A stretch of 64,000 nucleotides of DNA, taken from positions 1 to 64,000 of the forward strand of contig NZ_JAFKOJ010000012.1 of NCBI RefSeq assembly GCF_017303275.1. The letters run 5' to 3'. Below the pieces are notes generated by a model that saw only the letters and a program-made list of their open reading frames with translations, was not told where the DNA came from and ran no database searches. This document shows, one piece after another, positions 17,650 to 26,123 of the stretch. Position numbers and translations under genes: made by a program. The DNA is from Bacillus sp. NTK034 (GTDB lineage Bacteria > Bacillota > Bacilli > Bacillales > Cytobacillaceae). Each line of letters opens with the position of its first letter. Position 1 is the stretch's first letter.

Positions 17650-18864
17650 ATGTGGAAAAATAAAAATGTATGGATTTTATTAACTGGGGAGTTTATAGCA
17701 GGGCTGGGCTTGTGGCTCGGTATAATAGGGAATCTCGAATTTATGCAGGAAAAGGTTCCTTCAGATTTTCTAAAGTCGCTTATTTTGGCAGGCGGATTGC
17801 TGGCTGGAATTGCTGTTGGACCATGGGCAGGAAGAATAACTGACCAAATCAGCAAGAAGACGGTCATGCTGGCATCTGGCTTCGCCCGGGCATTGAGCGT
17901 TGTTTTTATGTTAATTGCCATACAAACCGGGTCAGTCTGGTGGATGGTTATTTTTCTGGTATTCCTGCAAATTTCTGCAGCCTTCTATTTTCCAGCTCTG
18001 CAGGCAGCGATTCCACTGGTTGTGGAAGATAAGGACCTGCTGCAGCTGAATGGAGTCCATATGAATGTGTCCACTCTTTCCAGAATATTAGGTACTGCTT
18101 TAGCTGGCGTTTTGTTAGTTATCTTGCCATTATCAATGCTTTATATCGCTTCGCTTGTCGCCTATCTGATTCTCTTTATGATCACCTTTTTTATGGATTT
18201 TGAAGAATCCTTCTCAAAGGAAAGCACAGGAAGAAACTCAAGCAGAGGCAACGGGGGATTCAAGGAAGTATTCCCGATTATTAAAGGTCTTCCCATTGTG
18301 TTTATGACATTAATCCTTACCTTGGTCCCGCTTCTGTTTCTTGGCGGATTTAACTTAATGGTCATTAATATCAGCGAGCTTCAGGACAGCTCATCCATTA
18401 AAGGCTTGATCTATACAGCAGAAGGACTCGGCTTCATGCTTGGCGCATTCATTGTTAAACAAATCAGCCAAAAACGTTCGCCTTATGCGATCCTGTTTTT
18501 CTTCTCCTTCATCATTGGTTTATCACAGCTGCTTCTGTACTTTGCAGATGTGCCTGTTTTATCTATCTTGGCTTTCTTTATTTTTGGGTTTGCCGTCGGC
18601 TGTTTCTTCCCGACTGCCGCCACCATTTTCCAAACAAGAGTGCCAAAGGAATTTCACGGAAGATTCTTCTCCTTCCGAAATATGCTTGACCGTGTAACTT
18701 TTCAAATTGTCCTGCTTCTGACTGGATTCCTGCTGGATGCAGTCGGCCTTCAGAAAATGGTCGTGATCTTTGGAATACTGTCGCTGATCATGACGGCAGC
18801 ATTCTTTGCTAAATTCAAGCAAATTAGGACAGAAGTTCAGATAAAAGAAAAAATAAGTACGTAA
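17650..18864 (+). CDS. MFS transporter, DHA3-like, iron-linked
   Basis: 404 residues with about twelve helices. The loop-2/3 motif reads GPWAGRITDQISKKTVML, typical of drug or siderophore exporters of the MFS_3 type; the mid-protein loop is Ser/Arg/Gly-rich (ESTGRNSSRGNGG). It has no obvious substrate-defining motif. The shared Fur box with hmoA suggests iron-responsive expression, so export of a siderophore or of heme breakdown products is possible; this is inference. The ATG is preceded by GAGGC. A terminator follows. Confidence 0.82.
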   Translation: MWKNKNVWILLTGEFIAGLGLWLGIIGNLEFMQEKVPSDFLKSLILAGGLLAGIAVGPWAGRITDQISKKTVMLASGFARALSVVFMLIAIQTGSVWWMVIFLVFLQISAAFYFPALQAAIPLVVEDKDLLQLNGVHMNVSTLSRILGTALAGVLLVILPLSMLYIASLVAYLILFMITFFMDFEESFSKESTGRNSSRGNGGFKEVFPIIKGLPIVFMTLILTLVPLLFLGGFNLMVINISELQDSSSIKGLIYTAEGLGFMLGAFIVKQISQKRSPYAILFFFSFIIGLSQLLLYFADVPVLSILAFFIFGFAVGCFFPTAATIFQTRVPKEFHGRFFSFRNMLDRVTFQIVLLLTGFLLDAVGLQKMVVIFGILSLIMTAAFFAKFKQIRTEVQIKEKIST

Positions 18865-18895
18865 AAAACCGGTCCAAATCGTGTGGGCCGGTTTT
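18863..18895 (+). terminator. terminator of the iron-linked MFS gene
   Basis: AACCGGTCC and GGGCCGGTT arms followed by TT and a weak U-run; a second small hairpin CGCCT-AGGCG-TTTTT lies at 18907-18928. Confidence 0.65.
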
Positions 18896-18933
18896 CCGCT
18901 GCTGTTTCGCCTTAATTCCAGGCGTTTTTGCAG

Positions 18934-18974
18934 TTTATGTGCGGATAGCCTTATTTTATGTGCGCTTAGCCATT
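18934..18974. repeat. two-copy 21-bp tandem repeat
   Basis: TTTATGTGCGGATAGCC at 18934 and TTTATGTGCGCTTAGCC at 18955, starting 21 bp apart, lie immediately before the stop of the reductase gene. Confidence 0.6.
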
Positions 18975-18980
18975 CTTACC

Positions 18981-20030
18981 CTAGTGCACCAGCTGCTTCA
19001 CCAATTCCCGATTCCGTTTTTTAAAGACGTCATTATGGGAGGAAACCATCGCAGCTGCTGCAGCATCCGGTTCAATGTACTGCTTCGCTTTGTTTACTGC
19101 ATTGGCAGCATCCTGGAATGCCCCGGCAATTAAGTGAAGTTTGCCGTCATGCTTTAGGATATCCCCTGCAGCATATAGCCCATCAACCGACGTTTCGCTG
19201 TTTGCGTTGCCTGCAATATAGAAATCGTCAAGCATATTAATATTAAGATTGCTATTCTTTAAGAGTTCCGTATCCTGTTCATAGCCATGATTAATTACTA
19301 CTTCATCAACTTTCATATATGAAACTTCGCCCGTTTCATTATTGGTCAATTCCACCTGTTCAATTTCCTCGTGATTTCCTCCGGCGATTAATTTTGTAAT
19401 GGACGTATGGTTAATGCAGATAACGGAACTATTCATCAGCTGTGAAACCTGAGCTTCATGGCCAGTAAAAGCCTCTCTCCTGCAAGTAATGAATACTTGC
19501 CTGGCAACGGGCTCCAATTCATTAGCCCAGTCTACTGCAGAATTTCCTCCGCCGGAAACAATTACAGTCTTACCTTTAAAATGTTTAAGCGATTTGACTG
19601 TATAATTCAGATTGGAAACTTCAAAACGCTCTGCCCCTTCTATCTTCAGTTTCTGCGGCTTTAAGATTCCGCTGCCAACTGCGACAATAACGGTTTTCGA
19701 ATAGTGCTTTTCTCCAGAAGAGCCTTTTAAGACAAATAGACCATCTTCATTTTTGGCAATGGATTCTACCTTTTCATTAAGAACAACCGTTGGATTAAAC
19801 GTTAGTCCCTGCTCCACCAGCTGTTCGATCAGCTTAGCTCCCGGAGTCGGAATCAGGCCGCCAACATCCCAGATCATTTTCTCCGGATATACATGAATTT
19901 TACCGCCCAGCATTGGCTGAAACTCAATCAGCTTTGTTTTCATTTTCCTTAATCCGCTGTAGAAAGTGGAATAAAGACCCGCAGGCCCCCCTCCAATAAC
20001 CGTCACATCAAACACTTCAGCTTTTTTCAT
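18981..20030 (-). CDS. ferredoxin/flavodoxin-NADP reductase, thioredoxin-reductase-like (YcgT/YumC type)
   Basis: 349 residues. The N-terminal FAD motif [14 protein letters not shown] and the NADP motif VSGGGNSAVDWANE are present, but the CxxC of thioredoxin reductase is absent, which defines the FNR type. A C-terminal GLYAAGDILKHDG closes the FAD site; residues after 315 extend as a helical tail. These enzymes reduce ferredoxin or flavodoxin, for example to supply electrons for heme degradation or ferric-siderophore release. A Fur-like box lies 26 nt upstream and the gene sits between hmoA and the siderophore operon, supporting that role. Confidence 0.92.
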   Translation of the reverse strand: MKKAEVFDVTVIGGGPAGLYSTFYSGLRKMKTKLIEFQPMLGGKIHVYPEKMIWDVGGLIPTPGAKLIEQLVEQGLTFNPTVVLNEKVESIAKNEDGLFVLKGSSGEKHYSKTVIVAVGSGILKPQKLKIEGAERFEVSNLNYTVKSLKHFKGKTVIVSGGGNSAVDWANELEPVARQVFITCRREAFTGHEAQVSQLMNSSVICINHTSITKLIAGGNHEEIEQVELTNNETGEVSYMKVDEVVINHGYEQDTELLKNSNLNINMLDDFYIAGNANSETSVDGLYAAGDILKHDGKLHLIAGAFQDAANAVNKAKQYIEPDAAAAAMVSSHNDVFKKRNRELVKQLVH

Positions 20031-20055
20031 TTACCGTTCACTCCTATAACCAATT

Positions 20056-20074
20056 ACTATTGATTATCATTCTC
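20056..20074. promoter_or_regulatory. Fur box upstream of the ferredoxin-NADP reductase
   Basis: ACTATTGATTATCATTCTC agrees with the Fur consensus at 15 of 19 positions, with an almost perfect right half. Confidence 0.6.
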
Positions 20075-20146
20075 ACTTCAACTATACGACCTTTCTTCTC
20101 CTTTGACAATGAAATTTTTTTCTGAATACTTTTCCTTTAAATACTA

Positions 20147-20175
20147 TTGACATAAAAATCAGATAGACTTATAGT
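20147..20175 (+). promoter_or_regulatory. promoter of the siderophore-uptake operon
   Basis: TTGACA (20147-20152), 17 nt, TATAGT (20170-20175). Confidence 0.75.
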
Positions 20176-20186
20176 AAAAAAGAACC

Positions 20187-20205
20187 GATACTGATAATCA
20201 TTATC
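20187..20205 (+). promoter_or_regulatory. Fur box of the siderophore-uptake operon
   Basis: GATACTGATAATCATTATC matches the Fur consensus at 17 of 19 positions and lies just downstream of the -10 box, a classical repressing position. Confidence 0.85.
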
Positions 20206-20241
20206 ACTAAAATATATTCTCAACTAAACGGAGGTTACATA

Positions 20242-21087
20242 ATGGTCCGCCTATATACAGATGGCTTGAACATTGGATATAGTGAACGCTTGATTGTGAA
20301 AGATCTTAGTGTCCAGATTCCCGATAAGAAGATCACTACCATAATCGGCCCGAATGGCTGCGGAAAATCAACCCTTTTAAAAGCGATTACAAGAATTATT
20401 TCTCATCAATCAGGCACTGTCATTTTGGATGGGGAGAATATTTCAAAGGAAAATACAAAGATCCTCGCCAAAAAAATGGCTATTTTGCCGCAAACACCTG
20501 AAAGTGCAAGCGGTTTAACAGTTGGCGAACTGGTCTCATACGGCCGCTTTCCTTATCAGAAAGGCTTTGGCAGACTAACGAAAAAGGACTATGAAGTCAT
20601 TGATTGGGCTCTTGATGTTACTGGAACGAAGGATTTCAAATTTCGCCCGGTTGACGCCCTTTCCGGCGGCCAGCGCCAGAGAGTCTGGATCGCGATGGCT
20701 CTTGCACAGGAAACAGACATCATTTTCCTTGATGAACCGACCACTTACTTGGATATGGCCCATCAGCTTGAAGTTCTCGAACTTCTCCAAAAGCTGAATC
20801 AGGAACAGGAGCGCACCATTGTGATGGTCCTTCATGATTTAAACCAGGCAGCCCGTTTTGCTGACCATATCGTTGCATTAAAGGATGGCGAAATTGTTAA
20901 ATCAGGAAGCTACGAAGAAGTCATTACACAGGATGTCTTAAGGAAAGTGTTCAATATTGATGCTGTCATCGGACGCGATCCCCGCACTAACAAGCCAATG
21001 TGTATTACTTATAATTTATTAAAAGGAGAAAATCAACATGAAGAAACTATTGATCCCGTTTACGATCTTGCTGCTTCTGCTTATTAG
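20242..21087 (+). CDS. iron-siderophore ABC transporter ATPase (YusV/FhuC type)
   Basis: 281 residues. Walker A is GPNGCGKST at about 37-45, Q-loop LPQTPE, signature LSGGQRQR, Walker B IIFLDEPTT and H-loop VLHDLN. Long runs (GLTVGELVSYGRFPYQKGFGRL, DMAHQLEVLELL) match B. subtilis YusV, the ATPase shared by several siderophore systems. The last 17 or so codons run through the ribosome site and signal-peptide region of the next gene in another frame, a 50-nt overlap, giving a non-family tail GENQHEETIDPVYD. GGAGG precedes the ATG. First gene of a Fur-controlled operon. Confidence 0.95.
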   Translation: MVRLYTDGLNIGYSERLIVKDLSVQIPDKKITTIIGPNGCGKSTLLKAITRIISHQSGTVILDGENISKENTKILAKKMAILPQTPESASGLTVGELVSYGRFPYQKGFGRLTKKDYEVIDWALDVTGTKDFKFRPVDALSGGQRQRVWIAMALAQETDIIFLDEPTTYLDMAHQLEVLELLQKLNQEQERTIVMVLHDLNQAARFADHIVALKDGEIVKSGSYEEVITQDVLRKVFNIDAVIGRDPRTNKPMCITYNLLKGENQHEETIDPVYDLAASAY

Positions 21088-21964
21088 CGCCTGCGGCAAT
21101 ACAGAGCAAGGAGAATCCAAAGAGGCTGAACCAAAAGAAGACAAAAAATCAGGCACCTTTACTTATGAATCTGAAACTGGGCCGGTTGAAGTTCCGGCTG
21201 ACCCTAAGAGAGTTGTCCTCCTTTCCGGCTTTACAGGAAATGTAATGCAATTAGGCGTAAATATCGTCGGTGTGGACACATGGTCCAAGAATAACCCTCG
21301 TTTCGAAGAAGAATTGAAGGATGCTGAGGAAGTATCTGAAGATAACCTGGAAAAAATAATTGAATTAGAGCCAGACTTGATCATTGCATTATCTACTGTT
21401 AAAAACTACGATAAGCTGAAAGAAATTGCACCAACTGTAACGTATACATGGGGCAAATTAGATTATCTGGCACAGCATGAGGAAATCGGAAAGCTTCTTA
21501 ATAAAGAAGACGAAGCAAAGAAATGGGTGGCCGACTTCAAACAGCGCGCTGAAACAGCTGGGGAAGACATCCGTGCAAAAATCGGAGAAGATGCAACAGT
21601 TTCTGTATTCGAAATCTTTGATAAACAGCTTTATGTGTTTGGCGATAACTGGGCACGCGGTACTGAAATCCTGTACCAGGCAATGGACTTAAAAATGCCT
21701 GAAAAAGTTAAGGAAATGGCTCTAAAAGATGGCTATTACGCTATTTCTGCAGAAGTCCTTCCAGAGTATGCCGGGGATTACATTGTGCTGAGCAAATACG
21801 CTGAAGCTGACCATTCGTTCCAGGAAACTGATACCTACAAAAACATCCCTGCTGTAAAAAATGATCGCGTCTTTGAAATGGAAGGCAATGGTGCTTCCTT
21901 TAGTGATCCAATTACACTTGATGCACAGCTGGAATTCTTTAAAGAATCATTTTTAGGAAAGTAA
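21038..21964 (+). CDS. ferric-hydroxamate siderophore-binding lipoprotein (FhuD/YxeB-like)
   Basis: 308 residues. A lipoprotein signal MKKLLIPFTILLLLLISACGN has lipobox ISAC with Cys19, then an acidic Lys/Glu linker and the class III binding fold: VEVPADPKRVVLLSG, LGVNIVGVD, LEPDLIIALS, and a C-terminal DPITLDAQLEFF that recalls FhuD of Bacillus. It is anchored to the outer membrane face and delivers Fe-siderophore to the FecCD permeases. AAAGGAG lies 9 nt before the ATG, inside the upstream ATPase frame. Hydroxamate specificity is inferred by resemblance. Confidence 0.92.
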   Translation: MKKLLIPFTILLLLLISACGNTEQGESKEAEPKEDKKSGTFTYESETGPVEVPADPKRVVLLSGFTGNVMQLGVNIVGVDTWSKNNPRFEEELKDAEEVSEDNLEKIIELEPDLIIALSTVKNYDKLKEIAPTVTYTWGKLDYLAQHEEIGKLLNKEDEAKKWVADFKQRAETAGEDIRAKIGEDATVSVFEIFDKQLYVFGDNWARGTEILYQAMDLKMPEKVKEMALKDGYYAISAEVLPEYAGDYIVLSKYAEADHSFQETDTYKNIPAVKNDRVFEMEGNGASFSDPITLDAQLEFFKESFLGK

Positions 21965-21970
21965 TAACGC

Positions 21971-22003
21971 AGGAGGGATTCTTTTATTTGAGAATTCCTC
22001 TTT
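21971..22003 (+). terminator. possible internal attenuator after the binding-protein gene
   Basis: GAGGGATTC and GAATTCCTC arms with one mismatch, followed by TTT, in a 188-nt gap between the binding protein and the permeases. It would raise binding protein over permease. Confidence 0.45.
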
Positions 22004-22152
22004 CCTATTTAGAAAAACGGCAGCACCTTGCCCCAGAAATGTATCAATTCTGTTATTATTAGAACAGCGCAAGGCTCCCGCCTGACAGCTGGAACTAGAC
22101 AGTTTTCATAGTGTAAGTCAGATCTGATCCCATAAAGAAAGATGAGAGTACA

Positions 22153-23163
22153 ATGACAAAAGATGCTCAACCCTTCATTCCATTTATCTATAAACTCGCT
22201 GCAGGCTTTGTTATTTTTGCCGGCATGTTTGTGGCTGCGTGTGTGTTTGGAGCTGCGGATGTCACGGTCAGAGATGTTTGGCTGGCCCTTACTTCCAATG
22301 CTTCCGGAGAAAAAATTTCGATTATTCGTGAAATCCGTCTGCCGCGTGAAATTGCTGCTATCTTCGTTGGAGCCGCGCTTAGCATTTCCGGGGCCATTAT
22401 GCAGGGAATGACAAGAAACCCTCTTGCAGATCCAGGCCTGCTCGGTTTGACTGCTGGAGCAAATGCCGCACTTGCATTAACTCTTGTCCTCATTCCCTCA
22501 GCAAATTACATAGGGATTCTGGTCGCCTGTTTTATTGGTGCAGCGGTCGGTGCTGGGCTGGTTTTCGGCATTGGCGCCATGAAAAAAGGAGGTTTTTCTC
22601 CTATTCGGATTGTATTAGCAGGAGCCGCGGTTTCCGCCTTCCTTTTCGCAATAGCCGAAGGAGTCGGAATCTATTTTAAAATTTCAAAAGATGTCAGCAT
22701 GTGGACTGCAGGGGGAATCATCGGTACATCCTGGAGCCAGCTGCAAGTGATTGTCCCTGTTATTTCCATTGGCATTCTTTTTTCTCTTTTTCTGTCCAAG
22801 CAGCTGACTATCTTAAGCTTAAATGAGGAAGTGGCAGTAGGGCTGGGGCAAAATACAACTCAGGTTAAGACCATACTTTTCATCTTAGTGACCCTGCTTG
22901 CAGGCGCATCAGTTGCACTGGTCGGAAATATGGCTTTTCTCGGGCTGATGGTGCCTCATATTGTCCGTGCTATTGTAGGTACAGACTACCGTTTTATTCT
23001 TCCCATGTCCGCACTTACAGGAGCCACATTTATGCTTCTGGCCGATACACTAGGGAGAACCATCAACGCTCCTTACGAAACACCGGCAGCTGCTATTATC
23101 GCCGTTATGGGGCTTCCTTTCTTCCTGTTTATTGTTCATAAAGGAGGTAAGGCGTTCTCATGA
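22153..23163 (+). CDS. FecCD-family siderophore permease, first subunit
   Basis: 336 residues, the normal family length, with about nine to ten helices. Family marks are IREIRLPREIAAIFVGAALSISGAIMQGMTRNPLADPG, the coupling loop LNEEVAVGLGQ and FLGLMVPHIVRAIVGTDYR. It pairs with the next permease as a heterodimer for ferric-siderophore import. The ribosome site is weak (GATGAGAG). It overlaps the downstream gene by ATGA, indicating coupled translation. Confidence 0.93.
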   Translation: MTKDAQPFIPFIYKLAAGFVIFAGMFVAACVFGAADVTVRDVWLALTSNASGEKISIIREIRLPREIAAIFVGAALSISGAIMQGMTRNPLADPGLLGLTAGANAALALTLVLIPSANYIGILVACFIGAAVGAGLVFGIGAMKKGGFSPIRIVLAGAAVSAFLFAIAEGVGIYFKISKDVSMWTAGGIIGTSWSQLQVIVPVISIGILFSLFLSKQLTILSLNEEVAVGLGQNTTQVKTILFILVTLLAGASVALVGNMAFLGLMVPHIVRAIVGTDYRFILPMSALTGATFMLLADTLGRTINAPYETPAAAIIAVMGLPFFLFIVHKGGKAFS

Positions 23164-24167
23164 TTCAGCCAGAGTTAGTAAAAAAACAGCGAATTTTAAT
23201 GGCCGTGTTATCAGCACTCATTATTGTTACCATTGTGATTGGAATGGGTTTAGGCTATGCCTCCCTTTCATATGACCGATTGCTCCCGACTATTATGGGA
23301 CAGGGCACATTTAAAGAAGAATTTGTGTTATTTTCCATTCGGCTGCCGCGGGTATTTATCACTGTCTTGGCCGGCATGGCACTTGCATTATCCGGTGCCA
23401 TTTTACAAGGGATTACACGCAATGACCTGGCAGATCCAGGCATCATTGGCATAAACTCCGGTGCCGGAGTTGCTATAGCGGTTTTCTTTCTGTTCTTTCC
23501 GATTGAAGCTGGCACTTTCATATACATGCTGCCTTTATGCGCATTTTTCGGCGCTTTACTTACTGCAATCCTCATCTATGGTTTTTCCTATAAAAAAAGC
23601 GAGGGGCTTCAGCCTGTTAAGATGGTGCTGGTCGGGGTCGGATTTTCCATGGCGCTTTCCGGTGTCATGATTGTCCTGATTTCTTCAGCGGAAAGAGAGA
23701 AAGTCGATTTTATAGCTAAATGGCTATCAGGGAATATCTGGGGAACGGATTGGCCGTTCATTTGGGCACTCCTCCCCTGGCTTCTTCTGCTGATTCCATT
23801 TACTTTATATAAAGCAAATCGCTTGAATCTATTAAGCTTAAGCGAGCCTGTCGCCATCGGGATAGGGGTATCCATTGAAAAAGAACGGATCGTCCTTCTG
23901 CTTACAGCCGTTGCATTGGCCGCTTCAGCTGTGTCGGTAACCGGCGGAATTGCTTTTATCGGCTTAATTGCACCGCACATGGCTAAAGCGCTGGTTGGAC
24001 CGCGGAATCAGCTTTTCATTCCGATTGCTATCCTTTTAGGAGGCTGGCTTCTCTTATTCGCCGATACGCTTGGCCGGAACCTGGTTGATCCTGACGGCCT
24101 GCCAGCCGGCATTATGGTTGCACTGATCGGTGCTCCTTATTTCATGTATTTACTGCTAAAAAAATAG
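23160..24167 (+). CDS. FecCD-family siderophore permease, second subunit (FhuG-like)
   Basis: 335 residues. Marks are SIRLPRVFITVLAGMALALSGAILQGITRNDLADPGIIGINSGAG, KWLSGNIWGTDWPFIWALLPW, the coupling loop SEPVAIGIGV and FIGLIAPHMAKALVGPRNQ. The NIWGTDWPF motif and the GINSGAG segment place it in the second-subunit branch (FhuG/YfhA). The start overlaps the stop of the first permease (ATGA). It ends the operon ahead of a very strong terminator. The broken gene at 16.1 kb is its closest relative in the window. Confidence 0.93.
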   Translation: MIQPELVKKQRILMAVLSALIIVTIVIGMGLGYASLSYDRLLPTIMGQGTFKEEFVLFSIRLPRVFITVLAGMALALSGAILQGITRNDLADPGIIGINSGAGVAIAVFFLFFPIEAGTFIYMLPLCAFFGALLTAILIYGFSYKKSEGLQPVKMVLVGVGFSMALSGVMIVLISSAEREKVDFIAKWLSGNIWGTDWPFIWALLPWLLLLIPFTLYKANRLNLLSLSEPVAIGIGVSIEKERIVLLLTAVALAASAVSVTGGIAFIGLIAPHMAKALVGPRNQLFIPIAILLGGWLLLFADTLGRNLVDPDGLPAGIMVALIGAPYFMYLLLKK

Positions 24168-24172
24168 CCGAT

Positions 24173-24202
24173 TAAAAAGACGTGTTCGCACGTCTTTTTT
24201 TC
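24173..24202 (+). terminator. terminator of the siderophore operon
   Basis: AAAAAGACGTG-TTCG-CACGTCTTTTTTT, a stable UUCG-loop hairpin. Confidence 0.92.
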
Positions 24203-24244
24203 TTTTTGGAATGTAATATAAATATATTAATTTCTTACAAACAT

Positions 24245-24270
24245 GTTTCTTCATACTTTTTTCAGGGCAA
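24245..24270 (+). promoter_or_regulatory. possible sigma-B promoter of the Mn catalase
   Basis: GTTTCT, 14 nt, GGGCAA resembles the sigma-B pattern GTTT-N12-15-GGGTAT, 47 nt before the ATG. Mn catalase YdbD is sigma-B controlled in B. subtilis. The -10 is imperfect. Confidence 0.45.
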
Positions 24271-24316
24271 TAGATACAGTGTATATTTGGAAATCTATAG
24301 CATAGGAGGAATTTAG

Positions 24317-25138
24317 ATGTTTTTTCATGTAAAGGAATTGCAATTCGAAGCTAAGCCGGAACGTCCGGATCCCGTTTTTGCCAAAAAGCTTCAGGAATTG
24401 ATTGGCGGCCAATATGGTGAAATGACGGTTGCCATGCAGTACATGTTTCAGGGATGGGCAACTCGTGGGAATGAAAAGTATCGCGACCTTCTGCTGGATA
24501 TTGGGACTGAAGAAATCGGACATGTGGAAATGCTCGCAACAATGGTTGCCAGACTAATGGATGACGCCCCTGTTAATCAGCAGGAAGAAGCAGCAAAGGA
24601 CCCAGTGGTTGGAGCGATTATGGGCGGAATGAATCCGCAGCATGCCATTGTCTCCGGACTTGGTGCACGTCCGACTGACAGTGTAGGAAACCCTTGGATG
24701 GGTACCTATATTACAGCCAGCGGAAACCTATTAGCAGACTTTCGTTCAAACTTGAATGCAGAGTCACAGGGCCGGCTGCAGGCTGCACGTCTCTATGAAA
24801 TGACTGATGATAAGGGCATTAAAGAGCTGCTTTCAGTTCTGATTGCCAGAGATGCCTACCACCAAAACCAATGGGCTGCTGCGATTGCGGAGCTTGAAGA
24901 AAAAGAAGGCCTGCTCGTCCCTAGCACCTTCCCTCGTGAGAAAGAACGCACAGATATCTCTTACACACTCTACAACCTATCAGCAGGCGAAGAAAGCAGC
25001 ACAGGCAGATGGGCACAGGGCCCTGCTCTGGATGGCCAGGGAGAATACAAATATGTAAGCAATCCAAAGCCTGAAGGGGACAAGCCTATGCTCAAGCCTG
25101 CACCTCCAAATCTTCATAACACTTTACCAATGGATTAA
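24317..25138 (+). CDS. manganese catalase (non-heme)
   Basis: 273 residues, ferritin-like four-helix bundle that dismutates H2O2 with a di-Mn centre. Ligands are visible as Glu35 (GEMTVAMQY), Glu66 and His69 (TEEIGHVEM), a Glu in NLNAESQGRL and His in RDAYHQNQW. The C-terminal 60 residues form the usual extended tail with a PALDGQGEY segment. AGGAGG lies 9 nt before the ATG. It stands between the siderophore operon and the NodB operon. A terminator and palindrome copy follow. Confidence 0.95.
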   Translation: MFFHVKELQFEAKPERPDPVFAKKLQELIGGQYGEMTVAMQYMFQGWATRGNEKYRDLLLDIGTEEIGHVEMLATMVARLMDDAPVNQQEEAAKDPVVGAIMGGMNPQHAIVSGLGARPTDSVGNPWMGTYITASGNLLADFRSNLNAESQGRLQAARLYEMTDDKGIKELLSVLIARDAYHQNQWAAAIAELEEKEGLLVPSTFPREKERTDISYTLYNLSAGEESSTGRWAQGPALDGQGEYKYVSNPKPEGDKPMLKPAPPNLHNTLPMD

Positions 25139-25149
25139 TAATAGATCTG

Positions 25150-25181
25150 ACAAAACAGGCTGAAGCATCAGCCTGTTTTGT
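25150..25181 (+). terminator. Mn catalase terminator
   Basis: ACAAAACAGGCTGA and TCAGCCTGTTTTGT with a 4-nt loop. Confidence 0.9.
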
Positions 25182-25185
25182 TATT

Positions 25186-25205
25186 TCAATCAAACGTTTG
25201 ATTGA
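25186..25205. repeat. dispersed 20-bp palindrome, copy 4
   Basis: TCAATCAAACGTTTGATTGA, extended by TT/AA on each side, 4 nt after the Mn catalase terminator. Confidence 0.9.
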
Positions 25206-25415
25206 ATTGGACAACGTTTTCTTCTTTAATTTCCATCCTCTCCATTGACTTCCTTCAAATTTTTTATATGATAAAACCATCTCACCATTAGATCATGAAT
25301 GGAATAATAAATCTAAATTTTATTTTCCTTACATTCACTCTGAACATTAAGGTTACCCTCACAATAAAAGGGGAATGAAAATAAGTGATATACCGCCGGA
25401 AAGGATCTAGTTTGC

Positions 25416-26123
25416 ATGATTTATTTTTTTACCGCCGCACTGATTTTATTTATTAGTTACGCAGTTCTGCCCACTGTACTCATACGATCGCTGAATTGGG
25501 GGATTGTAAAAGAAATAACCGAAACAAATTCCATTGCTTTAACCTTTGATGATGGCCCGGATCCCCAATATACAGCGAGGCTTCTGGATGTCTTAAAAAA
25601 GCATGAAGCAAAGGCAGCCTTTTTCGTTGTCGGGAAAAAAGCAGCCAAGCATCCATTGCTGCTAAAAAGGATGCAGGCGGAAGGCCATACAATTGGCATC
25701 CATCATTATCGGCATATCTCAAGCTGGATCCTTTCACCAGGATCTTTAAAAAAGCAGCTTGAGCAAACAAAAAAAATTATTGAAGAAACGATTAATGAAG
25801 AAGTCTATTTCTATCGTCCTCCATGGGGACACTTCAATTTATTTACCCTCTGGATGGCAAGGAAGTATAAGATTATTATGTGGTCAGGCATTTTCAAGGA
25901 TTGGAAGATTAAGTATATCAGGGACACCCTTTCAGATTCGCTGGCAAAAGAAACCGTGCCTGGCCGGATTTTCCTTCTCCATGACAGCGGTGAAACTCTT
26001 GGCGCTGACTCCAGTGCACCTGAATGTATGATTGGCCATCTGGACCAATATTTGCAGCAGGCAAAACTAGAAGGAATCCATTTTGTTTCTTTAAAAGATG
26101 GATATCAGGGGCATCGCACATGA
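25416..26123 (+). CDS. polysaccharide deacetylase (NodB domain), membrane-anchored
   Basis: 235 residues. One N-terminal helix (3-22) anchors an extracytoplasmic NodB domain. The active-site motifs are TFDDGPDP (catalytic Asp and metal Asp), IGIHHYRHIS (metal His pair, in place of the common SHTxxH), RPPWG and the terminal LLHDSG. It would remove acetyl groups from an amino sugar polymer or lipid-linked sugar. The stop overlaps the next start by ATGA. The unusual IHHYRH metal motif is worth noting; similar NodB proteins stand beside glycolipid synthases in Bacillus. Confidence 0.88.
   Translation: MIYFFTAALILFISYAVLPTVLIRSLNWGIVKEITETNSIALTFDDGPDPQYTARLLDVLKKHEAKAAFFVVGKKAAKHPLLLKRMQAEGHTIGIHHYRHISSWILSPGSLKKQLEQTKKIIEETINEEVYFYRPPWGHFNLFTLWMARKYKIIMWSGIFKDWKIKYIRDTLSDSLAKETVPGRIFLLHDSGETLGADSSAPECMIGHLDQYLQQAKLEGIHFVSLKDGYQGHRT

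Noticed and set aside
17650-18864. MFS gene as part of the siderophore operon
   Set aside because: It is separated by its own terminator and by a minus-strand reductase gene; only the shared Fur box links it.
22004-22152. Separate small gene in the gap before the first permease
   Set aside because: Frames are short and lack a ribosome site; the gap is better read as an attenuating spacer.
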